Below are positions 52,536 through 64,000 of a stretch of 64,000 nucleotides of DNA, piece after piece. Every line of letters starts with the position of its first letter. Positions within the stretch are counted from its first letter, which is position 1. The notes below the pieces were generated by a model. The model was not told the origin of the DNA and searched no databases. It saw only the letters and a list, made by a program, of their open reading frames with translations. Made by a program: the position numbers and the translations under genes. Origin of the DNA: Trichuris trichiura (Eukaryota; Nematoda; Enoplea; Trichinellida; Trichuridae); NCBI GenBank assembly GCA_037903355.1, contig JBAJFE010000005.1:3038001-3102000 (forward strand), in the 5' to 3' direction.

Positions 52536-53252
52536 ATGAAACCGACAATGTGGATGATCGCAAGTGCTCTGTTCCTTTGCTATTTTGGTTCAAACTATGG
52601 ACAAAACGTGGCAGCCCCAAAAATGCAGAACTCGACAGTCTCGAAAGTGCACAACGAGACAGCCCCGAAAGCGCAAAGCTTGGCAGCCCTGAAAGGGCAA
52701 ACGTCGAAAGGCCCGAAAGTGACTGAGTGCAATACAAACGTTAATCACACAGTGAAGCTGGTACAAGCAGTTGGCATGGTTGGAAATGAAACAATGTACC
52801 CTCTAAAGAAACACGAAACGGGAGTATTGGAAATTAAACTTCATAATACGGGCGAACAAGTAAGAAACGTCATACCCAACCTGAAAATATGGAAAAGAGT
52901 ATCCTTTTTTGGCCATAAAAAATGGGTGCCTATACCAACCTTTGGCTACCTGTAAGTTTCAACATGCGACATAAACATTTCCGATCGTCCTAATCGTTTA
53001 GAACCAAACAACTTAACAAATGTCACTTGTGCCCATTAAGGCCAGGAATAACGGTAACCGCACTGCCGTTGAGAAAATCAAAACTTGACAAGCTTGGAAA
53101 ACACTTGGCCGTAATTTCTATGCAAAGCTTGTCTATCAATTCCAGTCGAGTATTTTCAGGGTGAATATGACGTCGTCATGACGCTTCATAACCAAAGTAA
53201 TCCACATCAAGAACTGCTGTGTGCAGAAATCGAATTTGAATTTGCCGAATGA
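52536..53252 (+). CDS. Secreted ML-domain (GM2-activator-like) protein 3 with repeat linker
   Basis: Exons 52536-52951, 53002-53110 and 53160-53252; introns of 50 and 49 nt, phases 2 and 0; 205 residues. The start at 52536 is preferred over 52506 because the latter overlaps the TATA box and the former begins a clean signal peptide (about 1-22). Residues 25-63 are an inserted linker made of eight-residue repeats (APKMQNST, VSKVHNET, APKAQSLA, ALKGQTSK, GPKVTE) absent from ML1 and ML2. The ML domain follows with C65, KKWVPIPTFGY, KCHLCPLRPG (C146, C149) and GEYDVVMTL ... LLCAEIEFE (C196). Four Asn-X-Ser/Thr sites. Expected role: extracellular lipid binding, ligand unknown; the Ser/Thr/Lys-rich linker may be glycosylated. 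Confidence 0.78.
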
Positions 53253-56128
53253 GATGGAAACGAATTTGCACGAGGCGTGCTATGCATGTACATACTTGAC
53301 CGAATAAATATCGAACGTCTTTTTCATGACTTTGACTTGTTAACGAAACATTAACACCTTAACGAGGTGAGTAATGATAGCAATGCAGCCGCTTTAAGGA
53401 AAAGATGATAGTTTACTTTGTGCTGCTTTATCTGCTTTAGCAAAAGAAAAGCAGCAGGGAATGCAAGATATTACTACGTAAAATAGAAAGCACATTGAAC
53501 ACTCAACATTTCTTTTTATAACCAGGAAGTTTCACGAAATAGAAGATTCTGTGGCAGACAGGACCCCGTTTTTTTGAAATCCTTTATTTACCGCAGCTTT
53601 CAGGCGAGAGCCTACACCAGCCAGCAGCGGTTGAATGAGAGAAATGTATACTTAGGTTCCTACCTGAAAACTCCGGTAAGTAGATGCTTTTAAAAAACGG
53701 GCTCCCGTTCGTCACGGATCTTTCTACTTCGTAGAGCGCACATTTAAAAGTCAAACTTTGAGCACAGCTTCCATTTGTCAAGACATGCAAACACACACTC
53801 AATGTCCGGCACTCCAACAAACCAAAACAACATAAATAAAAAAGAAGTTCAAGAATACCATTTTTTTAATGTGCTATAGGTCATTGCACAAAAAAATAAA
53901 TCGCCGTTGGTTTTCATTTTTGCTACGCTCAACGGAGAAGGAACCGCTTTTCAACTATTTTCATCAGCTGACCCAGAAAGCTCTCCCAGGCTAAGCAGTA
54001 AAACCATACGCTCAAAATGGATACGCTTTCTAATCAAATACAAAGGATCTTAGCTCGCTACAAAAAGTCATACCTTCTTTGCTAAACTGAGTCGAAAATA
54101 GAGCACTTTTCGCTTTTACTAACCTGAATATTCGTTTGCTGCAGTACAGTATGACTGAATGTTTAAACAACCCTAAAAGTGGATTGACAAAAGGCTTGCA
54201 GTACCCTGATTAAGCTTTATTGGCATTGCAAAAACTTTACACAGCCGGAAATTCATTGATGTTAGAACTACATGCATAAAAGTGCTGCACTTAAAGTATT
54301 GACCAGTTTTATCAAATGAAAAAAACGGACTCGGACTCACGCTTCTATACTGATGCATTGCGACTAAGCTCATAAGGCAAAAAGGTCACGCGCTGTCTCA
54401 CAATTGCGAACAGATTCTAAATTCGACTAAATGAATATAAATGGAGCAACCTTACGGAAGCTTCACTGCCGATGTGAAAAAGTTTAAACGAAGCGAATAG
54501 AAAAAAAATGCAGTTAACCTCGTTTCGGAGGAGTTGTTGCGAAAGAGTTGCCTTGCCTCGAAGTCATACTGTCATCAACAAAAGATTCGCAAGTTAAGAT
54601 GTTTGGTAATAACTACTTGATGCGCAGGTACAGCAGCACGAACACCCAAGAAAAATACAAATCAAATTCTTGCAAAAACGAATAACGCGCCTCTCACTAA
54701 TCGACGTAAAGAGAAGGATAAGTGTTTCTAGGATTTGCGTAAATTTTATGGCTATTAGTTTTCTTCGCCGTTTCCTCAGTTAGGCTGAACTTTCTGCATT
54801 TCAAGCAGACAATAAGCCAACTCAGTCACGAAAACTACGTGTAATTAGTAACACATTCTTGGTCAGAAGATTTAACTAAACAATGATATTACGCGGAACC
54901 GTTCGCCAATCCACCCAAAGATTTTAGTTTTTAATGTGGAAATTCTTAACGTCACTTCTCATCTCGTCATTAAACTCTACAGTTTACTACATTTTCCTTG
55001 TTTAAATAGAGTGGGCTAAGAAATGCACATTCGTAATGGTTTCTTGCTCTTAGTAGCCAAACGACACAAATGCGCTAAGAGCAAGGACCACATTAATTCC
55101 CTCTTCTGATCCCACGAGATTTTAAGCGAATCTTAACCGACGTCTATGCTACACCATGCGAGAGATGTTTACGTAGCTGCTTTCCCAGAATGTCGACGTA
55201 CGCTGAGAGTCTACAAAAGCTTTTTGCCCATTCACTTTTTTTCTTATTCAACCGTCGATATGCATTTAACTCTGCTTCTTATTATGTATCCACAAACATT
55301 TGTGAGCAAACGAATAGCCTACTTCGGTGTAGTTAAAATATGGTTATTAGTGTACAAAAAAACGCGCGCCATATATAGCAACTAAGCTATTAAAGCATTA
55401 AGTGAACGAAACAGAAAATGCTGCTCACCTTTGGTAAGAAGAACGTCAGCTGTGGCTGATTTATGATGGAAGTGACTGACAGCTAATCGACAGTACATCT
55501 GTTACTGTTTGGTCAATCATTGAGATGTTAACTTTCGAGAAAAAGCCATGTTTGCACTATTCACCTAAAAAGGAGTTCGTTAAAGAAGAACAGTAGTTGA
55601 ATGACGTCAAGTCAAATGTGATTTTTAATTGTTATGTTAAGCTGACACGGTCCATCAAAGACATCAACATTATAAAAAAGAAACTTCACGGACTAAGAGC
55701 TGACAAAACTCTAACAGCAGTTCTTTACGAGTTCGAAAACACAGCTTACTTGTTCATGATTCTAATTATGCTGAAATTAAGTATTGAAGCGCGTCTTAAT
55801 TATTTTTACTCTTCGCATATTTACATGCGCACTTTTGCAATCCAATTATTCCACAATACGATGCAGCACATACCGTAATTTACTAAGGATAAAACAAATA
55901 CTAAAAAATGTGACGCAACGTTCTTCTATGTCGACAATGAAGGGCAATAGCCACGCAAATGAATAATCAGCCGGGGGCGGCACCAGCTCTTGCATTGGAA
56001 AATTATGTCTTGCTGCTTGCACCCGAATATTTTTCTTTTCTCTCCTATTTATTTGTGAACAAGAGAGCTAAACAGAAGCAGCCTTATTCGGCTAATTATT
56101 TTTAGCACTTTTCCTTTGACCTCACATT
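53253..56128. other. Interval between ML3 and receptor 2, no supported gene
   Basis: Only short frames. A small inverted pair (GCTCTTAG / CTAAGAGC) lies at 55048-55085. The 93-codon + strand frame at 55597-55878 shows no domain. Confidence 0.4.
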
Positions 56129-57129
56129 TCAACCAGTGTAAACTGTGCTGACTGTCTTCTTGCGTAGACAACAGCAAGTCGATCTGTCGACATTACCGTT
56201 TAGAGACGGATGTATTATTGTGTAGAGCAAAGGTGCCACGACAAGATAAAGATTATCGACAGTTCGTATGGCGGATACTACTCCAGGCATCGATCTCGCC
56301 AATACGTAAGCCAGATTGGGCGAAAACTTTAAAAGCAGCGTAACAAAACAAACAATCGACAAACTATACAGAACGGAAGTTTCTCGAGCATCACGAAGTT
56401 GGTTTAGATTCATCACTTCGGATCGATCAGCTTTCAAGCGATGCATTATATAGGCCAGAATGTAAAGCACCATTGTTACAATTGCCAGCGAAACTGTGGT
56501 ATTCATAAACATGCGATAATATGTGGGCGTGTTGTACTGAGATCTGTAGCAGGCTGGTGATATCTTGTGGTCTCGGATCACGAAAGCCACGTAGTAGCAA
56601 AGAACAGCCTCGAGGGCGCCAAAAATGAAACACAGTATTACCCATATCTTTGTATTGCGAATGGAAAAGATTGTACGATAATATGAGGCACTGCAAAAGG
56701 CCGTAAAGCGCTCCATGGACAAAAGTAGCATTGTCATCGCTAGCGTAGTGTTACCAATCATGTATACAGGTAGGTAGAACCTTTTCAACAGGCAATCAAG
56801 AGGCGAAACCGTAAATGGTTCCATCTCGCGAAGCAGCAATCGCTGAATGCTAGTGAATATCAAACCAATGGACGCCAAACAATCGGACACTGTAAAACCT
56901 GCAAAATGGTCATTCTAATTTGCATAAAAGCTAACTGACCAAGTTTAAGCGGCTAACCAGCTATCATGCAAAGATCAGCTCTTTGTTCTTGTTTCCTATA
57001 TATCAACACCAGCAAATATCCATCAACTATCAATGCCGCGACGGAGATTAGAATAAGAATGATGAGAGTGTCCAAACGTTCATTTGACCAAGAAACGCCG
57101 GTGGTATTCGCAAATTGTGTTCCGTTCAT
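56129..57129 (-). CDS. Serpentine-type 7TM receptor 2
   Basis: Exons 57129-56958 and 56898-56129, a 59-nt intron in phase 1 (IAG|GF); 313 residues. The ATG at 57129 starts MNGTQFANTTG with two N-glycosylation sites. TM segments roughly: 21-44, 54-76, 99-122, 141-165, 185-209, 231-255, 267-287. C93 and C174 are placed for the TM3-loop 2 disulphide; SMERF at 118-122 replaces DRY; IIHPSL at 285-290 replaces NPxxY. The tail has a CCC cluster (palmitoylation candidate) and ends STVYTG. Exon 1 length (172 nt) is the same as in receptor 3. Best described as a nematode chemoreceptor-like GPCR; subfamily and ligand are not determinable by eye. Confidence 0.85.
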
Positions 57130-60100
57130 TGCCAAACTAATGGACGGTGCCAAATTTCAAATCTCCCAACGCCAAGCGCTGCAATGGCATTGCGTGACCA
57201 ATTTCAACGTTGGCCAAGCGCGCGAATGGAGTTTGTCAAAAAAATTTGTTTGCCCGCTTTTTCAAAGCACAAAACGGGAACTCTCAGTGAACAAAATAGG
57301 CAGCGATTATTCGCGGGTTTAACATGTAATGGCGCGGCGTCGATAAAATATTGAAAATGGAAGCGAGGAAAAAATCAATTGCCAAACCGCTCATTATAAA
57401 CGAAATAGCTCAGATAAAGGAGGTATAAATTACATTGTCTCAGTTTAATGCTCTCTAAGAAGTACTAGGCGAAACATTTCAAACACTAACTTTTACTTGA
57501 GCTGATTTTTACGAAGTTGGACTAAGTATTTTTATCTTCCGCAACTTTGCTCAAAACAGTCTACCATCGCTGTAAGCAGAATTACATAAGATCTCAAGAA
57601 TGCTTTTATTAAAGTGAGAGATACTTGATTAACTGTAAAAAGGGGATGTTTGTAGCACTATAAATCGATACTTTCCATTACTACAGGACTAATCTAATAA
57701 GCTTACAATGCAAAAATGTCAACCCTCTTTTCTGACAAGTCATTATGTAATGCAGAGCTGGAAAAACATGTTTTTTGCATGACGACCAAAAAATCAATGC
57801 CGTAGGGCCCCTTAGTTTTTTTATGCGACTGATCAATAAGCAAAAGAAATCCTACCTGCCTTTTTTTAGAGAATGAAAGCAATACAGTGACCGTACGCTA
57901 CATAATGCCCAATTGAAGTAGCCTTAGCGTCTTGCGGAAACTGGTTGACTATGTCCATCATTTGATCGTTCCAAAATTGCCCTAAAGAAGGTACAGTTTA
58001 AACTGCTTGGCTTCATTGTGCTACACTGAATTGCCAAGTGGTCAAACTTTATGCAAATGAGGTCAAACAGTACGCGCAGGTAAAAATCAATGGTGAACTT
58101 TATTAATAGGCAATCATTACGTAAGAGAACGGGAGTACAGATAATCCATGGTTGAATATAAACTAACGACGTTCCTACGGTAAGGGATGACGCATAAACT
58201 TTTTTGAAAATGCTACGGCAAACATCCCTAAAACTTAGTCAGCTCAATGATTTCAAGAAGATAAGTTGTTTAAAGAAAAAAATTGTTGCGCAAAATTTTG
58301 AACTCTGATAAAAACACCATCGAGCGTTATTTCGTCTAAAGCTGAGACGGAACAGTACAAGTCTGTTATGACTTCATACCGTCGCCTAATTTGACCAGAC
58401 GCTTAACTACAATCGATTCTTCAGGCAACAGGTACCTATGTTATGCACAGATTTCCTATAGATTTCTTGCACGCATAAACACCGCGTTCAAAGATTGCTT
58501 TCATACGTTTAAAAAACTTATCTTTTGCAACAATTTGTGGCCTACATTTGCCCTTTCACTACAGCCATCAGTGTTACAAGTAAACATAACAAGTGTTGAA
58601 AGCATTGAGAACTAAAAAAACGTACAAGCCTCAAACGATCAAACTTTCAAAGCAATATGAGGAAGCACTTAATGATAGCTATTGTGAACTTAAAGTGACA
58701 GAAGAAGAATACGGACTCAGATTTCGATTTTCTAAAATAGCTTAAACATCGATTCATTGATGTAAAATTGAAAAGGTCTCAATGAACGACTTGCTTTCCT
58801 TGCTTGCTTGAATGAGTTGAGTGTAGACCGTTTCTTCGTAGCCCATAATGGACTTAAAGCAAACATACAACCCTGCCTGTTCCTCTCTGATTGCGTATCG
58901 GTTAAATTCATAATAAAATCCTTATATTTGAATACAAGACAAAAATGGTTGAAACTCGTTGAGCTATAGATTGCAAGAAATACGGTTAAGGACATGTAGA
59001 GCTATTTGCATAAGATAGTGATGGTTACTATTGAAAAAGAGCACTACACATTCATGCAGATTAGTCTGTATGGACAAAGAAAGATAATTCATTCAGTTTA
59101 ATCGCTGAATGGATTACTGAATGCGAAAAAGAACGCGCGATTGCTACAAGAAAGCTCAAATGAATATTTTATCCCTCTTAAACACATTTAGACAGAGTTG
59201 ACGAATACTTAATTTATTATGGCTTCCATTTCAGAGCATTTACAACCGTTTGTACACAGAGATTTAACATTTAAAAAAAGAATACGATCAATGCCTGAGT
59301 AAGTATATTTATATATCGCATAAGACTTTACTAAGCGGGAAAAACTATGGTCATGCAAATGAACTACGCAAATTTTACGTGATGGCAAGTTGCGAACGTG
59401 AACGATTATCATTCGGTCGAACCGGAGAAGAAATGCATAAGTGCTGAATTAAACTTCTACCTAAAAGAAGTCATTTCATTTCTGCACACCCTTTTTGTTT
59501 ATTCCCTATTAAATGGGCAGAATTACGCCCGTTAATTCTTCTTGTTTTTATACAACGCAGCTTTGACAGAAACGACGTAACATTTTCGCCATCTGTTCCA
59601 CAAGTAATGAAAAAGCAAAAAATGGCAATAGCTGCAATAAACGGACCGTATAAAGAAGGGTGAAGGAAGTGTAATCACTGAGAAGCCTTCTTTCATCAAT
59701 AAAAAATGACTTCTTAATATTACGACCTCTAAGTACAGAACCTATATAAAAGTAAAAAAGTAAAATAAGATAAGCAGAAGATAATAAAAGGAACTTAAAA
59801 GAGACAAAGCCAGCTAATGGTGATGATCAAGTAAAATTGGATGAAACAACAATAAAGTAAAATCAAAAAAGCATAAAAAGTGAAAATAATGGATTGAAGT
59901 TAATTAAAACATGCCATTATTTTTCTTTCCTTCTTTGTAGCGCTCTCATGTTTTCATGCCACTGATTATCATAACCAGTGACGTTCATTAACATTCATTG
60001 AAGCCACTTCGATTTTCCCGCCTTTTTATATGACTGCCTGTCACTGCACTTGTCATTGTCACTCATAAGTGCGAATCACGTCGGTTAGTGTTCAGGAAAA

Positions 60101-60754
60101 TGAACCGTATGCGTCTTTACAGAAAACTTGTTCATTTGAATTTTTCTAACAGTTTACTACGGTTTCCATTAAACGCATGGAATTATTAATACATCCGCCC
60201 ATTTTTGCCTAAAATATTAATGACCTAAATATGCAATTTTTACTACCTTATTTCGTCCAACCTGATTTCGTTTTTGCTACTACTGTGTCATATCTATTTT
60301 GCTTTACTTTTATTACATTTGTTACGTATTTTGTTTTATTTATTTACTTTTGCGATTAATTCTATTTCGTTTACGCGTTTGCCCACTTAAGTTATTTTTC
60401 TTCATTCTTGCTAGTTTCTTTACGATTTGCAGATAGTTAAAGTTGATTTTTTAATGAAAGAAAAATTTTCCCATTTAAAAACTCACCCCATCATTCCATT
60501 CTACGTTTACCAATTTTGACTTTATCATTATTGAAAAATTAGGCAGAGCGATTTTCGTTTATCTTTCTTCTTCCAATGATTACTATCAATGCTGATCTGT
60601 AGAAATGCAATTTGCGTGACCCGTTTTAGCAAAAAATAGGCATTTCGCTAATATGCAAAAACGTACCTTTAGTACCTTCTTTTCCGTCGCTTTTTAGAAT
60701 TTACCACTGCCGGCGTAGAGACAATCATTCTCTGGTTAAGCGTACTGCACAAAG
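57130..60754. other. Long AT-rich interval, no supported gene
   Basis: Upstream of receptor 2. Frames of 60-120 codons are unremarkable; the 118-codon + strand frame at 56966-57322 is antisense to receptor 2 exon 1. No repeats noted apart from A-rich stretches at 59740-59900. Confidence 0.4.
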
Positions 60755-61055
60755 ATGAGAAGTTCAGGAAATGGAAAACCAAAAAACAATGGTGAAATTG
60801 TAGACGGACGCTTTGCAGGGCTGAAAGATGAAATTTTGAAAAAGCAGCAAAATGCTGGCAATGTTGAAGTTTAAAACAACCATTTTCCTGCTGTCTTCCC
60901 CTGTAGGCTCTTCAAACGTGATTAGGCGACGTGAATTGAATATAAATGAAGCAGATTGGATGCAGTTATCAAAGATGATCAAAAAAGCCCAACTGGAATA
61001 CAGTTCGTTCAGACGTTTGCCAGTAACAATACCGTGCATTGTTTATGATGGATAA
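60755..61055 (+). CDS. Candidate small gene, unrecognised
   Basis: Two offset frames look unlike noise. The first, from the ATG at 60755, reads MRSSGNGKPKNNGEIVDGRF and onward to LKDEILKKQQN. The second, to the TAA ending at 61055, contains RRRELNINEADWMQLSKMIK, then QLEYSSF and a hydrophobic IPCIVYDG end. A good acceptor (CCCCTGTAG at about 60906) separates them, but I could not find a donor in the right phase, so the join is unresolved and the gene may instead start at the ATG at 60852. No family recognised. Confidence 0.28.
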
Positions 61056-61426
61056 TAAGGTATACGGAGATAAGTGCTAATGAATTTTTCAACTATATCT
61101 GCATTCTATTACTAATAGGTTTGCATAAAAGTACCGTACTAAAAGCATTTCGTTAAATGGTTATTTAAATGCGATTTTGCGCAACCTACCATTATTAGCT
61201 TCTGTTCTGCCAGTCCTGTCCGCCACTAAGACGTTAATGATGAAAGATGGTTACGCAGTGCTGACATGTTTCAAAATGAGTAGATAGAACACAGCGTTGG
61301 TCAAAGTTAATTCCAAAAACGTATGGCAGTTTGGGGACCCTTCGTCCCTTGCAGGATTAAGATGGCTGATTTTCCAACAAGCTTTTGTCCGTAAAATTCA
61401 GCGGCCACGAAAATATTATTGCTACT

Positions 61427-62437
61427 TCAGCCAATGTATACGACGCTTGTATTTCTGTGAAATTTCTTCAAAATGGACCAATTGGCAAACAGCTTCTGAA
61501 CAGCGGACAGCAAAAATGGATGAACAAAGAAGCAAAGAGTTGTAGAAAGTGGCAAGTAAATGTTGTGAATAATTTTGGCGGCTTTTACAATGACAGGTGA
61601 ACGAAGGTTCAATGGCTTCACCATCAATGGGGCAATGTGAAAAAATGCAATGGCAAAAGCAATCGTCAGCAGGTTGATCAGCATCGCAGTTCGACGTGAA
61701 TTACGTATTGTTCCCAAATAAGTTTTGGGATAATTTTGCTGTATGTATATCTTATGAATAACATAAGAGAGAAAGTAAAAGACCAAGCATACAACTGCCA
61801 TAGCCACCTTAATAAACGTGTATGCCCTATAATAGGATGGAGACGAGTACTCTTTTCGATAGCACATTGACGATATCAGTTTGTCATTCCGTCCATTAGC
61901 TCCCACGTAGACGATAAGTACTTCCAAGCAGCTGAGCAAAAATATCAACATGAACCACAGAGTACTGCAAAATGGGCTGAACAGTATGCGATGCCATTTT
62001 TGGCGCCAAAATAGTAAAAACCGTTCGAAAGACAACAGCAGCATAGCGAAAGCTAAGGAGTCGCTTCCCACCATATGCATAGGGACATGAAACATGTCAG
62101 TGATACATTGAGAAGGTCGTATGCAGCGCGGTTCTCTCTTCCACCACCAAATGCGGTACACGGAAGAACAGAAAAGGCCAATTGAAGTTAGCATGTTGGA
62201 AATGACGAAACCTAATTATGAACTAAGTCAACAAAATGAATTTGCACGCTACCTAAGCGAACTACCGCTGATCAGATAGAGATCAGGATAGACGGACACT
62301 CGACGACCCACCACTCTAAGTAGGAAACAGTCAAGCAGCAATGATAAACTGGCAACCACAATGAAGAATCCATTGTACGAAGTGTCGCTTTCCTTGCCGT
62401 TTGGAAAAAGGCACGCATTACTTTGATTTGTATTCAT
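61427..62437 (-). CDS. Serpentine-type 7TM receptor 3
   Basis: Exons 62437-62266 and 62211-61427 with a 54-nt phase-1 intron (ISG|GF); 318 residues. N-terminus MNTNQSNAC with an N-glycosylation site; TM1 in exon 1, TM2-TM7 in exon 2. SFERF closes TM3, a Cys (SSMCYRKEY) lies in extracellular loop 2, and FFVHPFL stands at the NPxxY position. The C-terminus reads NTSVVYIG, like the tails of receptors 1 and 2. The intron position, exon 1 length and tail prove common descent with receptor 2. Same caveats on function: probable chemosensory or peptide-type GPCR of a nematode expansion. Confidence 0.85.
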
Positions 62438-62639
62438 TTTCTAAAAAAATCTCTTTATTTAGCATTGTCAGTTTTTAAGCATTACTGCATTGTCGTAAGC
62501 TACACTATTAATAATAAATATACCAAAGCACCGCAACGTGAGCTATCCAAATTGACTTAACTAAACTTCGCCTAGACGCAACTAGTCCTGCACATGCGCT
62601 CTTATAGACGGTTTTTCTGCTCTCCAAATCTTCTGAAGC

Positions 62640-63389
62640 AGACTTGTAGTACAGAGGTTGTATATTCTATATATATGGAACATTCAACGATATGTACGTC
62701 ATTCACATAGCATACCCTTCGCCTAAAAACAGAATAACTGCGGTATACAGGATTTATACGTTACTTATGTACTAAGCATGCTGTGTGCCGTGTATGGCTT
62801 ACAAGTGGTATATATTGCTCATAATTAAGGCACCTGCAACACCTAGGTTCTCTCAGACACGAATGGAATATTCATGGAATCTATGGGATGTACATGGTTC
62901 AGATTGCCTATAAAGACGCGATTTACAGTATCTATGGATTCTACGGCGTACATTCAGTATCTACTCTAAAGGCGCTCTTAGTACACAGCGAATATGTATT
63001 GTATATAATGGCATACAAGTGGTATACATTCTTTAAAAGAATAGTATTTGTGATATCTAGGGCGTGAAGACACAAATGTAGTATATTCATAGTATACATA
63101 CTTGAACACAGGATATGCTTCAAGTATATATGGCATGAGCGTGGCGTACATTGCTTTTAAATAGGATACCTATGGTATCCAGCCCGTGTAAAGTCAATGG
63201 TGTACCAAAAATGTGCCTATGGTGTAGATTCTCCATGGTACACTTTTACTAGCTATCGTAAATATAATTCCATAAATGGAATAAGTATGTCACTCCCGCC
63301 TGAATATGGCATACACTGCTTATGAAAGGGTATTAGTCATAACTACTGTCTCTTCAACGTACATATAGTATCTTTTTACGTTGCTTACG
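62640..63389. repeat. Degenerate repeat region with GTATACATT words
   Basis: Variants of TATGGCATACAAGTGGTATACATTGCTT occur at about 62792, 63007, 63129 and 63304 with irregular spacing, among many TATAG/CTATGG words. Probably an eroded tandem repeat. No gene. Confidence 0.45.
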
Positions 63390-63390
63390 C

Positions 63391-63425
<35 letters not shown>
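63390..63425. repeat. (AT)n(AG)n microsatellite at PLE 2 start
   Basis: AT repeats followed by AG repeats directly upstream of the second PLE frame. Confidence 0.9.
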
Positions 63426-63432
63426 TACTGGT

Positions 63433-64000
63433 ATGTCTCTACTAAGAAATGTTCCAAGAAAACACAGATCTACATTAGCGAAACTGCGAGCAGACCATAA
63501 TAGCACACTGGATTTCCTCAGAAGCCGGCTACACAAAACAGTTTACGAAGCCTTGGTCAAACATGTGGACATTGCCACAAGAATAGTGGGCATGTCGCAA
63601 AACCAGGTACTAAAAAGGAAATTTGATAGCCTTCAGGTCAGATTCCTGATGACATCTCCAAACTCTTACGGAAATACTCCGCAAAGAATCACTGAGTCAG
63701 AGCTAAACACAACGGTAATAAATCATAGCTTCTCTCCTTTAAGCGAAAGTGAAAAGACTATACAAAAAAGGACTGAACTTTGTGCCAACTCCTAAAAAAC
63801 CAACCTTTTTTGACATCATCGCCTCAGTTGAAAACAGCCTGTCTTCTGTTGACCCTCAGAAGGCCACACAGAATAAGCGTAATTTGTCTACGCTAATCCT
63901 AGATCATCATTCCAGTACCACTCCAAACTTAAGCCGATATGAGGTCAACTAATTAAATCAACTTAAAAGGCTACATAACAGAATTATAACTAAAGCAGAT
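63433..64000 (+). pseudogene. Penelope-like element 2, N-terminal part, mutated, runs off the window
   Basis: From the ATG at 63433 the frame gives a PLE N-terminal region (TLDFLRSRLHKTVYEAL ... SPLSESEK). Near 63750-63775 the reading shifts by one frame: the expected LSESEK...KKGLNFVPTPKKP hallmark continues in the +1 frame (GLNFVPTPKK). A TAA at 63950-63952 then interrupts the sequence RYEVN-stop-LNQLKRLHN, after which the frame stays open through IITKAD to the window edge. The final KAD is where element 1 begins (DKG), so the two together span most of the protein. The copy is non-functional as written. It starts right after a microsatellite, as element 1 does. Confidence 0.85.

Noticed and set aside
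1..64000. CRISPR arrays, bacterial operons, rRNA or tRNA genes
   Set aside because: None seen. The repeats are satellites or minisatellites without spacer structure, and no cloverleaf or rRNA core was recognised by eye.

Overview
The window is nuclear DNA of a metazoan. The best fit is a clade I (Trichinella/Trichuris-type) nematode. The reasons are many spliceosomal introns of only about 45-60 nt, a lineage-type secreted cystatin-like gene pair, divergent serpentine 7TM receptors, and abundant Tigger and Penelope-like elements. I cannot name the genus from sequence alone. All gene models below were assembled by eye from reading frames, splice signals and family knowledge; no alignment or database search was run.

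Layout. 0.2-4.8 kb: a large inverted duplication carrying two divergently transcribed cystatin-like genes, with a decayed acid-lipase-type pseudogene in the spacer. 4.8-14 kb: AT-rich, with several foldback elements, some carrying hammerhead-like motifs of the kind found in Penelope-like elements (PLEs), and a chain of strong splice signals without a sustained reading frame. 12-17.6 kb: a 21-bp minisatellite, a 1.56-kb tandem duplication and a ~40-bp minisatellite. 21.2-26.1 kb: about ten and a half copies of a diverged ~460-bp satellite. 26-36 kb: a foldback, a PLE tail fragment and a 70-bp tandem array, but no convincing gene.

36-63 kb is the gene-bearing part. It holds three serpentine-type 7TM receptor genes (36.3-38.7 +, 57.1-56.1 -, 62.4-61.4 -) that share one phase-1 intron and a C-terminal tail ending V-Y-x-G. 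Interspersed are three small secreted ML-domain/GM2-activator-like genes (39.2, 40.8 and 52.5 kb, all +, three exons each). Between them lies an eight-exon orthologue of the 28S rRNA N6-adenosine methyltransferase ZCCHC4 (49.75-48.15 -). Next to it is a nested transposon cluster: an intact-looking Tigger/pogo element sitting in a (TA)n tract, followed by a 5'-truncated PLE (reverse transcriptase plus GIY-YIG endonuclease) whose first 86 bp are present as a perfect inverted copy. A second, mutated PLE begins at 63.4 kb and leaves the window at its end.

How the genes may work together: the ML proteins and the 7TM receptors form a mixed cluster of secreted lipid-binding and receptor genes, which suggests (inference only) a ligand-carrier/receptor arrangement. 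The cystatin-like genes encode secreted proteins with a degenerate protease-binding loop.
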